A DNA stretch of 64,000 bases from Daedaleopsis sinensis (taxonomy: Eukaryota; Basidiomycota; Agaricomycetes; Polyporales; Polyporaceae), in contig CM066302.1 in assembly GCA_033807695.1 (NCBI GenBank), forward strand, positions 1,054,001-1,118,000. Direction: 5' to 3'. The position numbers were made by a program, and so were the translations under genes. Below, piece by piece: positions 12,051 through 24,617 of the stretch; position 1 is the stretch's first letter; every line of letters starts with the position of its first letter. The notes below the pieces were generated by a model that was not told where the DNA came from, searched no databases, and saw only the letters and a list, made by a program, of their open reading frames with translations.

Positions 12051-14861
12051 ATGTCTCGGCTCATTGTGAAGAACCTTCCTGCGTATCTCACGCAGGACCG
12101 TCTCAGAAAGCACTTCGAGTCGTCGGATGGGCCTGGAGGGACGTTGACCGACGTCAAGCTCGTCCTCAGACCCGACGGCACATCTCGCAGGTTTGGTTTC
12201 ATCGGCTTCAAGTCTCCTCAAGAAGCTGAGCGCGCGAAGAAGTGGTTCAACCGTTCGTTCATTGACTCGTCGAGGGTCACTGTAGACGTTGTAGACGTGA
12301 GTACAGTCCACGCATACCTCTTCCCATCCGCAGAATGATTGACCATCTCTTAGGGCGCAAAGGATGCCCCCGCTCCGCGTCCCAACAAACGTCCCAGGCT
12401 GGGACCGTCTCCCGCTGAGACTGGCGAGTCCGTTGTGCGTCTAGCTAAGTCCAAGAACTCGAAGACGAAGAGTTCGGTGGAAGACAAGACGCCTAAGAAC
12501 AACCAGCTTGAGGACGAGTTCTTGCAGGTAATGCAGCCTCGGACGAAGAAAGGTCCCTCGTGGAAGGACGACGACGTATCCGCTCCCATCGCGTCCACGT
12601 CGACGGATCTAGCAAAGCAGAAGAAGCCAAAGAAGTCGAAAAAGACTGACACTGAGCATGATGATGTCGTCGTCGAAGAGCAACCGTCCGAGGCCCTATC
12701 CGACATGGATTGGCTCCGGCGACACACTAAGTCTATAGCGGTCGAAGAGAAGGCTTTTGAGCAGTCCGACGACGAAGCTATGGGCTCTCCGGATAGTGGT
12801 GATGAGGATGAGGTATGTGGACTTCGTTACTATCGTCCAAGTCGACTGCGTCTGACCCTCGTCCACAGGCTTCAGAATCAGAACCCCCAGACCCCACACG
12901 AGTCACGATTTTGCAGACATCCCGTCTCTTCGTCCGCAACCTTGCATTCACCTGCACGGAAGATGAGCTACATGACTTCTTCCAAGCCCATGGAGATGTG
13001 TCTCAGGTGAGCTGTGCTCCTTTTTGTCGCTCAAATTATTCTCGGGAAACGTTGCGGTTGGGGGTGCGGACGCGTATGTGATGAAAAGCTTAAATAGGGA
13101 CATCAGACTCGTCCGCGAGGGTGCTGATCCTCAGGGATATCCGATAGTAGAAATTATTTCTGACTCTTCGCGTCCGCATCTCCACTTGCTCTTCATTTGC
13201 TTCCTTAGATGTTGCAACTGTCTAACACTGTCGTAACAGGTCCATCTTATCCTTGATCCCAACACCAAGCAGCCGAAAGGCCTAGCATACATCACGTTTA
13301 CGAAGCCTCAGTGTGCTCTCGCCGCGTACGATGCGTTGGATAAGACGTCGTTTCAAGGTCGGCTCCTTCACATCCTCCCGGCGGTCGACCGGAAAGGTAA
13401 GACAGAGGGAGGAGAGAGTGATGGGAAGAAGTCGTTGAAGCAGGAGAGGAATGCGAAGCGGAAGGAGACGTCTGGGAAGGAGTTCAATTGGGCAATGCTG
13501 TATATGAATGTACGTAGTCAGATAATATATATTTTGTTACGCACGCTCACCAGCCATTTACAGAGCGATGCCGTCGTCTCGTCCATCGCCGACCGTATGA
13601 ACGTTTCCAAGGCAGATATCCTGAACCCCGAGTCCGACAATGCGGCAGTGAAGCTCGCTCTCGCGGAGACACACGTCATTCAAGAGACGAAAACCTTCCT
13701 CGAGCAGCACGGCGTCGACCTCTCAGTACTCGACACAGCAGGCTCGCGTCGACCACCACGATCTGACCGCATCATTCTAGTCAAGAACATCCCATACGGC
13801 ACATCTGCTGCTGACGTACGCGCTCTGTTCGAGGACCACGGTGAGCTTCGTCGCGTGCTCGTCCCGCCCGCTGGAACAATCGCGGTAGTCGAGTTCGTGG
13901 ATCCCGAGGAAGGCCGCAAAGCCTTCCGCGCCGTCGCCTACCGCCGACTCGGCAACTCCATCATCTACCTCGAGAAGGGTCCCGAAGGCATGTTCATCAC
14001 CGACGAACCAATCGCCGACACGGCCAGCGGCGAGCCTGTCACTGCGACTGGGGCTGCTCCGATCGCCGTGGAGGACGCACCCGCCGACGCCGCGGAAGAG
14101 CCGGCGGTGGGCGCCGGCACGACGCTCTTCGTCAAGAACCTGTCGTTCAGCACCACCGCGGAGAAGCTCACGCAGGTCGTCCGCCACCTCCCGGGATACG
14201 CGTTCGCGCGGGTCCAGACAAAGCCCGACCCGGCGCGGCCTGGGGCGCGGCTCAGCATGGGCTACGGGTTCGTCGGGTTCAGGACGTCGGACGAGGCGCG
14301 GCGCGGGCTCAAGAGTATGGAGGACCTGGTGCTCGACGGCCACAAGCTCGTCGTGAAGTGGGCGGGGCGCGGGGCGGACGAGACCGAGACCGCGGACAAG
14401 GACAAGGAGCAGGCCAAGGCGCGGACGACGAAGATGATCGTGAAGAACGTGCCGTTCGAGGCGACGAAGAAGGACATCCGCGAGCTGTTTGGGTGCGTGT
14501 CTCGCTGTCTTTGTCGTGGTATGCTCGTGGCCTTGCCTGACCGATCATTTTCCCCGCATGCAGGGCACACGCGCAGCTCAAGTCCGTCCGCGTCCCGCGC
14601 AAGTTCGACCACCGGACGCGCGGGTTCGCGTTCCTCGAGTTCACGACGCGACACGAGGCCGAGCGCGCGTACGCGACGCTCAGACATACCCATTTCCTCG
14701 GGCGGCATCTCGTGCTCGAGTGGGCCGAGGAGGGCGAGGCGGACGTCGAGAAGCTGCGCGAGAAGGCGGGGGTCAGCTTTGGCGGAGGTGCGGAGGTGCC
14801 TGGGCGGAAGAGGAAGCTGGACTTGGGCAATGGGGATGGAGATGGGGACGATGACGTTTGA
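12051..14861 (+). CDS. MRD1: MRD1, multiple RNA-binding domain protein (five RRMs)
   Basis: Nucleolar protein needed for early 35S pre-rRNA cleavage and 18S rRNA release in the small-subunit processome. Exons: 12051-12296, 12354-12812, 12869-13006, 13240-13509, 13564-14492 and 14564-14861, 779 residues. RRM1 starts at residue 1 (SRLIVKNLP, then GFIGF). RRM2 has RLFVRNLAFT and GLAYITF, RRM3 IILVKNIPYG, RRM4 TLFVKNLSF and GYGFVGF, and RRM5 KMIVKNVPFE and GFAFLEF. An acidic/Lys-rich linker separates RRM1 and RRM2, as in other Mrd1 proteins. The C-terminus is RKRKLDLG plus an acidic tail. The third intron (233 bp) is unusually long. The 3' part of this gene has been copied into the downstream duplications. 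Confidence 0.92.
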
Positions 14862-15868
14862 TCGTGTTCTGCGCTAATTACTACTAGTGAGCAGTAGCGT
14901 TTACCCCCTTTTTGGATCTGAATTGCAACAGTACCAGAGTTGACTTTTGATGTAGTCATCTCTGGTATATTGGGAGCTTTGTGAGTGTTGATAGGCTCGA
15001 GAATTGATGTAGATTTCGACTCATCCACAAGGGATATGCAATCTAGCAACGTCAAGCGGTCAACACTAAGACCGACACTGCGTCCGCTGCGTTGTTCTGA
15101 CAGCGTCTGCGATATACCTCGCGATGATACTGCTGGGATCTGAAGTAATAAGTGACAACAAAGATACGCCTGCGTTCAGGAACTGGAGCTGGTCGTGGAC
15201 GTAACGGATACTGTCTCGTCCGCTCGCGGGCAAGACGGCGGCCTACATTCGGACTTACGGTGCATGCTCGCCGGAAGACTGATGAGTGGACAGACGCTTC
15301 AAACGGCAGGCTGCGCATGTAGAGGACCAGCGCGCATGAGCTGGTGATCATACCGAGCAGGGCCTCGGTGGGATCGTGAGGCTGCTCGGGTCGAGGTATG
15401 GGAGCGGGAGCCAGGAAGAAATGAGAGGCAGGAGAGGGGAGGTGTGCAGGTTCCGAATGACGCAGTGCGTGCGGGCGGTCGGGGCTGCTGCCATGCTTGT
15501 CCTCGACGACGGTGAGCCTGTGCTCGTCCTCCCCACGGCTGCCACGGCTCATGCGCATGACGTCTTGTAGCGCGTTGGACCTCCTCGACGTTCTCTTCAA
15601 GATGTAGCCGATGACCGTCCTGGTGTGTAGGGTGCTCCGCGACAACAAGACGGCACGGCACGTCTTAAGACGGCGGTCCGATGACGACGGGTTAAAGCAA
15701 TATACAACTTTTAAAATTCGCGCAACTGATCCTTAAATACCCAAAAGCACGAGAGCACGAAGAGCAGATATCGAGAGCAACTCCTATCGTATTGTCAGCA
15801 TAAGAAGAAGAGTGGGTCAGCGACATGAATATCACTTAATCATCACGATATGAAGCGACCAGTGGCTG
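14862..15868. other. Left border of the duplicated region
   Basis: No supported gene. The part at about 14912-15003 is similar to 24085-24180 and to the matching site near 34510-34600, so MRD1's 3' flank contains a segment that also heads the Ser/Pro-rich ORF of the repeated block. The part at about 15490-15730 is the kinase 3'-flank repeat, found again at 24190-24460, 34620-34890 and inverted at 43900-44090. It includes the element TGTCCTCGACGACG.TGAGCC and a stretch GTTAAAGCAATATACAACTTTT. Confidence 0.5.
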
Positions 15869-17188
15869 CTATACCACCATCTTCTTCAAGCTGGTAAACC
15901 CCTTCCAAGCGGCTGCGACTGTATCATTGATAGCGCGTTCGATGGGTTGCTCTGACTTCGCGCTGAGTCGCCAGCGGGACGTCGCAGGATTCATGTCCGA
16001 TCTCGATTGCTGCCAGCGCGCAATAGTGTCCTGAACTGATGGTCGCGTACTCGGATCGGCGCGCTTCATCTCCGCGACCAACGAGCCAAGGAAGTCCATG
16101 TCGTGGTATTTCTAGACAATGCATTAGCATATGAGACACTCGCCGACCATCAGTCCCACCTGCTCGAATTCCTTGTAGTAGACATTCCCAAGGGAGAATA
16201 CGTCGACCTTGTAGGCATCGTATGGCACGTCGGAGGATAGTTCTGGAACCTCGATGTCCCGCCCGATGTCTCCGACGACGAATGAGGATGATTCCGGAGG
16301 AAAGCGTGTAGAGAGTCCGAAGTCGATGAAAAAGTACCGCACGGGATGCTCTGTGCGTGTAAGGCCAGTGATTCTGTGCAAGCCATCTGGCGTGTAGTTT
16401 CGTAGAACCGGGTGGTATCCGTTCGGATAGAGCGGTCGTGCATCCATCATGATATTTGGACTGGATATGTCGCTGTTGATATATGTGAGAAAGGGACTCG
16501 TCCCTTTGTAGAGGCGCGTACCGATGCGCAACGCGATTTCTATGTAAGAATGCAAGGCCCTAGAATCGCGTCAGTACAAAGACGGTCGCCATGGAATATG
16601 ATAGGCACACACCTCTAATGTCTGATCCACGAAGTCGATGACCTCACCTGCCATGTAGAAGGAGGGGTCGTTGAAAGGCCGGAGATAAGGCATGACAAGG
16701 AAAGACCTCCCCGAGTTGAATGGATCCGGAAGGACATCGTAAATCGGTACGCAGTGGTTCTGAATGTCGGGTAGTGACGTAAGGAATTGAGAGATTTGTA
16801 TCTCTTCTGTGTTTTTTTGAACAATTTTAATAGCCACTAGGGCGTTATCTTTGCGACGCCTTGCGTCCAAAACTTCACTCTCCTATGGAGGGGTTAGAAA
16901 GATTGGTATGAATTCTTGGGTGTGTCGAGATGCAACGCCTACAAAGGATGTGATCGAATCCTCGCAGAAAGTCGGATCTAAGTTCGTCCCTAGCCAGGAG
17001 GGCTTCCAGCCAGGTGAGTATCGGGGTCTCAAGAGGTAACCATGTCGTTGAAGATGTGGTTGACAATCCTGCCAGAAGCGTTCCGCGGTGACTAGATCGT
17101 AGGCGCCCATCTGGGTAGACCGAGCATAGATTTCGACTTCATCGTCCCTCAATCGGGGTAAACGCTTCTGGTTGACGGGGACAAACAT
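15869..17188 (-). CDS. Kinase A of the divergent pair (protein kinase-like)
   Basis: Probable protein kinase of a family expanded in polypores; substrate unknown. Exons (transcription order): 17188-16943, 16882-16613, 16559-16522, 16472-16160 and 16111-15869, 369 residues. Residues 1-82 carry GYLLRPRYSPGWKPSW and FCEDSI, replacing the usual glycine-rich loop. VAIKIV holds the ATP-binding lysine. FLHRNRVAHRD, split by an intron, gives HRDISSPN with catalytic Asp and Mg-binding Asn but no loop Lys. DFG is in FIDFGLSTRF, and YDAYKVDVFSLGN is the F-helix. It ends DPSTRPSVQD, then KSEQPIERAINDTV. No lesion was seen. The start is the Met of MFVP, matched in all eight copies. It is transcribed away from P1, 542 bp apart. 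Confidence 0.82.
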
Positions 17189-17730
17189 CGCCTGAGCGCA
17201 GAAGAGAGGGCGGAGAACAGAGCTGAACACGCGCTCACGACGCGGTTGGGCCAAAGCACACAACAAAAACGTGTGCGAAACGTGTTCTTGGGCGATCCTC
17301 CATATATGGTAAGTACGTTCGAGCGGAGCGGGACGCTCATCATGAGCGCACGAAGGCCGAGTCTCCCAGCTGGCATACGTACACCATCCGGCCAGAAAAT
17401 CGACCACATACCGAGAGCCAGGCCTCGAGGCACCATGTATAGTACTGCCTCCCAATCGATTCCGGTCGCGTATCAAAACGAGGGCATCGTTCACGTACAG
17501 GACAGGTCCTAGATAGGCGTCCGGTACATGTAAGGTAATGCTGGAACTACCCTCTTCCTCCACTACACGATGCAGTCGGCGGCCCTCATGGTCTTCTCAC
17601 CAGTCCTTATAATACCGAGCCCCGTAAGGGGACATTCCACACTGATTCCCCTCCCAACCGTGTCAGTCTTCAAACCCCCATCCCATCCTACTGCTGATCC
17701 TCCCTGGCCACCCAGCGCTGTCATTCCATC
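17189..17730. promoter_or_regulatory. Bidirectional promoter of kinase A and P1
   Basis: The 542 bp between the two start codons contains a perfect palindromic CCATATATGG (CArG-like) at 17300-17309, 112 bp before the kinase ATG. It runs into GGTAAGTACGTTCGAGCGG. On the other side a TATA-like TTATAAT lies at 17607-17613, about 120 bp before the P1 ATG. Both are kept at the same relative positions in the B/P2 and C/P3 copies. Confidence 0.55.
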
Positions 17731-18936
17731 ATGATAATGTCGGGGTATGAGATGTTCAGCTTTGCGGCGAGCATCGTCAGTGTCGTCTTCCTTGTCCCGT
17801 TCTTGCGCGACTACATCGTTAGCTGCATGCCCTCTGCCAAGATGCGAGACCTAGAGCCGCTGCTCTCTGAAACAGAAGGCCTTCTACGCTCCGCCCTCGA
17901 GGAGGGCACCATCGACTATGCCTATTACGAGAAGATGATACACGGACACATGTGGCAGTAAGTCATCCCCCGCCTTTCGCACACAAGCACGCTTATCGCT
18001 CATGGTCCCAACGTTTTCCAGAGCAAAGGAACGGACGGACAGCCTCCGCGCACAAGTGTACAACATCAGGGGCTATCAACAAGAGCTCTTAGCGTGGTGC
18101 TCCGGCCTATCAGGTCGGATCACTAACACCATAGATAGACTGCAGTTTGTACGTGGAATAATCGCTGTACGTTCCCATGGCATTCCCATCCTTCAGACAA
18201 GATGATGACCTGGTCACGACTATCCAGAGCAGCAGTTCTGGAGGCAGGGACAGGCTTGCGAAGATGGGTTGCACTACCAATCCCACCCTGGTGATATACT
18301 CGAGAGGTTCGCCTTCCATCGGGAGTCTACATATGACTCTGAGTATGCTCATCATCGGTTCATGCAGGGTACATACCGCACCACGATCTGCCAATTCCTC
18401 CCCGCAGTGTCGTGGCGGCAACATACCCCGAGCTCCCCCATCCCCTCACGCCACCTCCCGCGCATGCTCAGTCCGCTGCTCCCTCTCAGTATCCAGTCGC
18501 GACTGATGAGACCAGCAAGACTGAGCACGCGGAGAGAGAGACGGCGTCGACGACACCTCCCAAGAGTGCGACAGTGCCTATCATTGGTATAGGCATGGGA
18601 CGCGGAGGGTGGTTCTCGGAGAGACGTCACGCACATCGAAGCGTCCTGTTCGGCATGGGCCAGAAACTCGTCTCTCCTACCGATGTCCACCGCATCACTC
18701 CGAACCTGCCCGCATCGCCTCTCAAGCACCAGGGCATGTGTACGAGTCGCCTCCGAGCACTCACAGGGTTTTTCCGCGGCCCAGCCATGACGCTCCCGCG
18801 TCACACGAGTGATTTCGCAGCCCTAGGGCTGTCGGCCTCGCCGAAATTCACTGGCAAGGATGCCAGTCACGGTGGCGACGCAGTCAATTGGACGGAGAAG
18901 GGACATGTCGTTGTCGAAGTCCGCTTGCCTGCTTGA
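17731..18936 (+). CDS. Partner protein P1 (unknown function)
   Basis: I do not recognise a named domain. Exons: 17731-17957, 18022-18166, 18228-18306 and 18368-18936, 339 residues. Residues about 5-25 (YEMFSFAASIVSVVFLVPFL) form a hydrophobic, probably membrane-inserted helix. After it come helical stretches: LEPLLSETEGLLRSALEEG, then an exon 2 helix with YQQELLAWCSGLSGRI. Exon 3 holds MGCTTNPTLVIYS. Exon 4 has a Pro/Ser-rich linker, GRGGWFSERR, RLRALTGFFRG and MTLPRHTSDF, ending EKGHVVVEVRLPA. The same exon lengths occur in all intact partners (227 or 230, 145 and 79 nt, then a variable last exon). It is always divergent from a kinase, which suggests co-expression and perhaps physical partnership. 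Confidence 0.75.
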
Positions 18937-19414
18937 TGGAACTTGGCGCGGTTTGGATAGGCGGCTCCGGAATCCGGATCCTGCTTCGTCCGCCGCTGAT
19001 CTGTTGCATATGCGTCATGACGTTTACATATGTACGCGTCTTGAACGAGGACTCATCTTCTCTGCTACCACTTATGCTTTTCCTGCCCCTCTCCGTACGC
19101 ATCGTGCCCCACTGCGTATAGGTACGCGTGTATTTATAGTAGCCCGTCTGTCTCCTTCTGTCAGTATTCTTGTGTCATTGCGATGTTGTTGTTCTTGTAC
19201 GTTAGGTCTCGAACGTCTGTGAAAAATACGCAGATGGTTGTTGTAGTTCTCAAGTAGAATCTGAGGAGCATTCTACTTCGTGGCGTGCCTGCGAGCGGCC
19301 CGGGCGGCTGCTTGTCCTCGACGACGCTGGGCCCGTGGTCGTTCTCATCGTAGCCAAGGCGCATAATCGGTAACGTACCTTGTTCATGTCGGAGGGTCGA
19401 AAGTCAATTGTAAA
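18937..19414. other. 3' flank of P1
   Basis: No gene seen. It is nearly identical to 27692-28169 and related in part to the 3' flanks of P3 (38142-38350) and P4 (inverted, 40540-40954). It includes the TCCTCGACGACGCTG element at about 19315. At about 19375 it stops matching the P3 flank, which marks a deletion junction with the kinase relic that follows. Confidence 0.5.
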
Positions 19415-19870
19415 CGCCTAGCTGAGTAGTACGGGCGTAACGTTTAACGGCCTCATCGCTCAATACAATATAAGATGTCGAGGTACTCGCTTTCCGTTGA
19501 CAGAAGGAAACATCGCCCCGAGTGCAAGAACTTCTAAGAAGAGAGAGAGGGAGACGAGATGATGGCAGCCGGCGCGCTCGGGACGGTTAGGTGGGAAGAA
19601 GACAAGAGCGTGGAAATGTTGACGCCGCGCTGGTGATTGTCTAAAAAAGGTAAGTACGTTTGGAAGGATCAGAACGCCCATCTGCTCCTCCATCTCCCCG
19701 CTCGAGTCATGCAGCGCGTATTGCCTCCGCGCCTTAGACGTCTCTACAAAAATCGTGTTTTCGACTGTTTGCACTCCCAGCTGGCACGATACGTGTTCCG
19801 CCGATATCATGCTCATTAGTCGGCGATGCGGCGAGTGTCGATGCAACTTGAAGGTTCCTTTGGAAGTTCG
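19415..19870 (-). pseudogene. 5' relic of a kinase D-type gene
   Basis: Similar to the first exon and upstream region of kinase D (39800-40270). The ATG at 19513 opens MFPSVNGKRVPRH, matching kinase D's MFPSVNRKRVPRH, but the frame stops after a few more codons and no kinase core follows. The upstream GGTAAGTACGTTTGGAAGG box typical of the family is still present near 19650. The body of the kinase was evidently lost by a deletion that joined it to the P1 3' flank. Confidence 0.65.
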
Positions 19871-20097
19871 ACACTGAAAGTATCCGAGATGTCGCTACTT
19901 ACTACTAGGAATTTGACAGCAACACCGTAGCTGTGAGGTCATCGGGATGAGTCCTCGTCCAATCCCTTCCGCTTACTCACCTACAGGCTACTCACAGACA
20001 GCTCAGAACCTCCGAAGCCGACGCCTCGGAAACCGAAGCTTCGGCGAGGCTGACTGGTGCCGACGATGCTAGCGCTGACTGATCATGCCAAGTCATA

Positions 20098-20366
20098 TCA
20101 GCGAGCCTGTTCACTGCGACTAAGGCTGTGCCGATCGCTATGGATCCGCGGAGGACCATGACGCTCCCGCCGACGCTGCGGAAGAGCTGGCAGTAGGCGC
20201 AGGCACGACGCTCTTCGTCAAGAACCTGGCGTTCAGCACCAGCTGCACCACCGCGGAGAAGCTCACTCAGGTCCTCTACCACCTCCCGGGCTACGCGTTC
20301 GCGCGGGTCCAGACGAAGCCCGACCCGGCACGGCCTAGGACGCAGCTCAGCATGGGCTACGGGTTC
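20098..20366 (+). pseudogene. MRD1 fragment (RRM4 region), unit 1
   Basis: Matches MRD1 from about 14030 to 14270: AGTTLFVKNLAFS, HLPGYAFARVQTKPDP and MGYGFV are recognisable. It is cut inside RRM4 and runs into unrelated sequence. It has no start codon and carries substitutions and an insertion relative to MRD1, so it is a dead copy. Confidence 0.8.
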
Positions 20367-20428
20367 GTTGAACCCACACCTCATCTCCCTCGCGAACGGT
20401 ACGCTTCTCGCGCCAGTATTCATGACTA

Positions 20429-22158
20429 CGGCGGCGCTCACACAAGCTATCAGGCGATCCCCACCACAGCCTATACCCAATTCGCAGAGTTGACTATGAA
20501 GTCGCCTCCGTCGCGGGCGACGACCCAGTCTCGACGTGGCGCTCCCTCGGCCCGGCTCACCCACCCAGCTCCTCAGCTCGCCCCAAGACGACGCTTCCAC
20601 GAAGCTCTTCAGAGCATCTTTGCAATACGGACATGGAGCCGGCCTTGCAGACACGCTCCGCACCGTTACCGAAATCAACAACTGCTACCACACCGCTCCG
20701 AATCATGTCACGACTATGACGCTTGGGAACGCGGATGCCATCGCGAAGGTCTTCCGGATGCTCGGCGCTCCGGGGGACCACTTTCTTGCGGATGAGTTTA
20801 CGTTCGGTCCGATGCCTATCGCCGCAGAGGCGCATGCGGTCAAGTGGGTCCCCGTAAGGATCGATTCTGGCGGGATAATCCCCCAGGAGCTCGAAAGAAT
20901 CTTGGACAGCTGGAACTACAGGCGCGGGAAGCGGCCGCATGTGCTATACACGGTTCCGTACGCCCCAGAGCGGATCTTCTGTCACGTCCCCCAGCTCACT
21001 GCGTGCTCACACAGGTGCGGCCAAAACCCTACTGGATCTACTCTCAGTGAAGAGCGCCGCTCGGCGATATACGCGATTGCCCAGAAGTACTATTTGATTA
21101 TCGTGGAGGACGGTCAGTTCATCGTAGAGTCTCCCAGCGCCCTGTCAGTGCAACCCAGCTGACGTCAATCGTGAAATAGATCCCTACTATTTCCTGCAAT
21201 ACGATCGCCCGAACAGCGAGCCACCATCCACGAACAAGCCTCTCCCTCGATCCTTTCTTTCCCGAGACGTAGACGGCCGGGTGATCCGCATCGACAGGTC
21301 AGCATTCTGCCCCGCCTCTCCATTCGCGCCTGACATCCCCTCTCCCTCCCTTGTACCACGGTCGCCCTCGAACGAGACAGCTTCAGCAAGATCATGGCGC
21401 CCGGCCTGCGCCTCGGCTGGATCACCAGCACGCCCGCCCTGCACGCGCACCTCGTCAAGCTCGTCGACCTCTCCACGCAGAACCCCTGCGGCCTCCCGCA
21501 GCTGTTCGTCACGCACCTGCTCGGCCCGCGCGGCTGGCAGCTCGACGGCCTCGACCGCTGGCTGCGCAGCCTCCGGCGCGACTACCAGCGCCGGCGCGAC
21601 CTCTTCCTGCAGCTCTTTGCGCGCGAGGTGGGCACGGCGTGGGCGCGTGCGGACGTGCCCGAGGCGGGCATGTTTGTGTGGATCGAGGTGCTCGTCGAGC
21701 GCCACCCGCGCTTCCGTGCGGATCGCGGCTTGGGGATGGTAGCGGATGATACCCGGGCGGGTGAGGATAGAGAGAAAGGCAAGATGAAGGAGAAGGGCGC
21801 GGACGCCGATGCGGAGGAGTCCGAGTGGGCCGTCGTCGGGTCGGTCGCGCGGACCAACGCAAAGGAACTCATGGAGGAACTGTTCGAGGCGTGCCTTGCC
21901 GGGGGTCTCATCCTGTGCCCTGCGTCTGTGTTCATCCTCCCGAGCGACTCGAGCTACGACGAGGAAGGATCGGTGCACATCGACGACGTGAGCTCCCTTC
22001 AGTCTCTCGCTTTCATGCGTTCGCTCATCTGACGAATCAGGCGTTCGAACTTCCTCCGCGCGACGTTCGCTGGGTCGGAAGAGACTATCGCTGCCGGACT
22101 GCCCATTTTCGGTCGGGTCCTGAGGAACTTCTTCGCGGACGCCCCCAAGGAGTCTTGA
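20429..22158 (+). pseudogene. ARO8-like PLP aminotransferase, unit 1 copy (defective)
   Basis: Fold-type I aminotransferase of the aromatic/2-aminoadipate (ARO8) type. Exon ends inferred: to 20957, 21015-21112, 21180-21297, 21381-21987 and 22041 onward. Visible are LQYGHGAGLA, YTVPCGQNPTGST, EDDPYYFLQ across an intron, and the Schiff-base site SFSKIMAPGLRLGW, also across an intron. Two defects appear. The roughly 100-residue N-terminus of the family is missing. At the last intron CAAG has become CAGG, which moves the acceptor one base upstream and shifts the frame before NFLRATFAGSEETIAAG. The unit 2 copy keeps that acceptor but has lost DPYY. Confidence 0.7.
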
Positions 22159-22529
22159 TCCTGCCAACACGGGCGACGGCACTGCGGGGAACCTAGTGTA
22201 TCAACGTTCTATCCAAGGTATATTCGTACAGGAATCCGTCCCATACAATAAGTGCTATGTAGTCTAGAATTGTGCGTGTCCTCCTGGCCTGGCTACCGGT
22301 AAGTACATTCAAAAAACCCCAGTTGAGCGCATATGCTAGAACAGATTGTCCAAGCCGCGCCGTGTACAAGTCTACAAAACGATGCGTAATGAGTGCACGG
22401 AAAACAAGATGCTGATGCATGCAAGGTTGCGAAACAACGAAAGTTAGGGTTACCAGCTATTGTCTGTCTTGTGAGAGTCGTCGTATACGTCAGGGGGCGT
22501 CGGTAAGAAACCACAACGCACGCCGTCCG

Positions 22530-24148
22530 TCACGCAGTGGCGGCCGACCGACGCCCCGCGAGGCTCCGCACGACCTGCCGCCACGCCCGCCCGATCGTCG
22601 ACCGCCTCTCCTCGACCTTCTCTTTGGCCTTAGCCTTGTCCCTGTCCTCGCCCCCCGCCCGTATGACGGTCCGAGGCAGCGCAGGCTCAGAGGCGAACGC
22701 GGCTGCCGGGCGCGCAGCGGCATACACCGCCGTGTGGTGGAGATCCACCGCGGACTGTCCAAAGTACGGTCCCGGGCCATGCAGGCTTCTCCGGTCTGGG
22801 GGGCCGCGCACTTGAGCTGCTGAGCTGCTAGCGGACGCAGGGGAGGGTGCCGTACCGGAGCGTGCGCTACGTGCGGAGGCGGAGATGGATTCGCGCGCCC
22901 TGCCCTTGCCCTTGCCCATGCCCATGCCCATGCCTTGACTCTCGCCACTTCCAGTTTCCTGCTGGTCCGTCTCCCCTGCGTCCTCGACGTGTACCGCGAA
23001 CACTCCGACGAGGACGTCTTCAATCCGCAGGTGGACCGTGTGCGGATTCGCGAGCACCCCAAACTCGTCGTGCGGGAGCGAGACGTCGCTCGCGGACGTG
23101 CCCGGGCTGCGCGTCAGCCCCGGCGTCTCGCAGTCCGCAGAGCTCGCGGACTCATACGAGGACGCGCGCGAGCGCATGTACGGGGCCGTGAAGGACGGGA
23201 GGGGCTCCGGCTCCGTGGCCGGCAGAGCAGTTGCAGCAGCAGGGGACGGCCCCAGACGATGACCCGCGGGCGAACGCTGGCCAACTGCGAGCGACGACGG
23301 ACCCGGACCCGCGACGGGGCTGGACGCGGTGCGCGCGGGCATGTGTGGGTGGACCGCGCGGGGGTGCGGGAGCGCCTGGAGGGACTGCGCGCGGGCATGC
23401 AGCGTGGCGGGGGTCGGTCGGCGGCGCGCCTCGCGTGCGGACAACGGCAGCACCACACCTGGCGCCTTGAGCCCGAGGCGGCTAAACGGTGGGGGCGCGG
23501 CCTGGCTCAGCCAGTTCTCCTCGGCGAGTCGGTGTTGCGCGACGTGGACGGGCTCGCGCGCACGGGCGCGCCAGTGCGCGGGTCGATCTGGTCGAACACG
23601 CTCTTGCGGCGCGTGGCGCGGGTCTGTGCGTCTGTGCTGGGCACAGTCGGGCGCGGAGTCCGCGTGCTCATGGTCGAGAGCGTGGAGAAGGGGCGGACGG
23701 AAGGTGCTTGCGAGAGACCGCCACGCGACCTCCGAGCGGGCTCCCCGCTTTGCGTCCGTGTGGACACGGCGGGCACGGATGCTGTAGTGCGCGCGTGCAC
23801 AGACTTCGGACGTACACGGACTTTGACAGATTGTCCGGAGGAAGGCTCGGACTCGGTGCTAGAATTGGGGGAAGGGAAGCTGAGGACGCGAGATAGAACC
23901 ATCCCGATGGAACGTCTCTCCGGCTTGGTATCCGCGGCATGGCTGCCTTGCGATGCCGTCGTTGAAAACTCGGCGAGCGGGGAGAGATGTCTGGTGCCAC
24001 CACTGGCAGTGGATGGGGCACTCACTGTATCGGCTAGAGTGAGGGGCGAAGGTCGAAGGGGACGCGAACGGCGCGGTGGGGAGATCTGAATCGCAGCAGT
24101 ACTAGGGTTGACTAGTTGACTCTCGATGTGTGATCGTCCCTGGTACAT
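22530..24148 (-). pseudogene. Ser/Pro-rich hypothetical protein, unit 1 copy (frameshifted)
   Basis: Near-identical to the 537-codon ORF at 32960-34573, but 8 bp longer at about 23525-23540. The reading frame from 24148 therefore ends shortly after SPSTSRN, and the rest continues in another frame down to 22530. A hexanucleotide repeat at 22903-22936 encodes the GMGMGMGKGKG tract. Function unknown. Confidence 0.65.
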
Positions 24149-24617
24149 TGGGAGCTTTTTGAGTGTTGATGGGTTTGAGAAGTGAGGAGGCTGCTGCTGC
24201 TTGTCCTCGACGACGGTGAGCCGCGCTCGTCCCCCCTAGTACGGCTGCGCGTTGGACCTCCTTGACTCGGACGTTCTTTGCCAAGGTGTAGCCGTAGACA
24301 TTGCTAGGGTATGGAGGCGGTGACTACGCGCCGTTGATAAGAAGGAGGACGGGCTCTTTGAAGGCTGCGACGAGTCCGCATGTCTCCACGACAAAAAGAC
24401 GGCATGGCACGTCTTAGACTGCGGTTCAACTCTGACGAGTTAAAGCAATATACAACTTTTATTCTGCGCAACTGAGCATCCTTGAATAGTTAATAGCACG
24501 AGAGCACAAAGAGCAGATATCGAGAGCAACTCCTATCGTATTGTCAGCATGAGAAGAAGAGGAGATCAGCGACATAAATATCACTTAATCATCACAATAT
24601 GAAGCGACCAGTGGCTG
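24149..24617. other. Junction between repeat units 1 and 2
   Basis: Contains the kinase 3'-flank repeat (element CTTGTCCTCGACGACG near 24200, and AAAGCAATATACAACTTTT near 24443). No gene seen. It is repeated at about 34574-35048. Confidence 0.5.

Noticed and set aside
17308..17316. GGTAAGTACG as a splice donor of a partner 5' leader intron
   Set aside because: Copies B, E, F and G have GTAACTACG, a poor donor, while the adjacent palindrome is kept. A DNA-binding site is a better explanation, but RNA data could reverse this.
16883..17563. N-terminal extension of kinase A to 17563
   Set aside because: The extension crosses the conserved promoter box and is not open in the other copies. All eight kinases have a Met at the MF(V/L/P/T)P or ML position preceded by similar sequence.
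21187..22182. 331-codon minus-strand ORF (and its copy at 31610-32401)
   Set aside because: Antisense to the aminotransferase exons, which show catalytic motifs on the plus strand.
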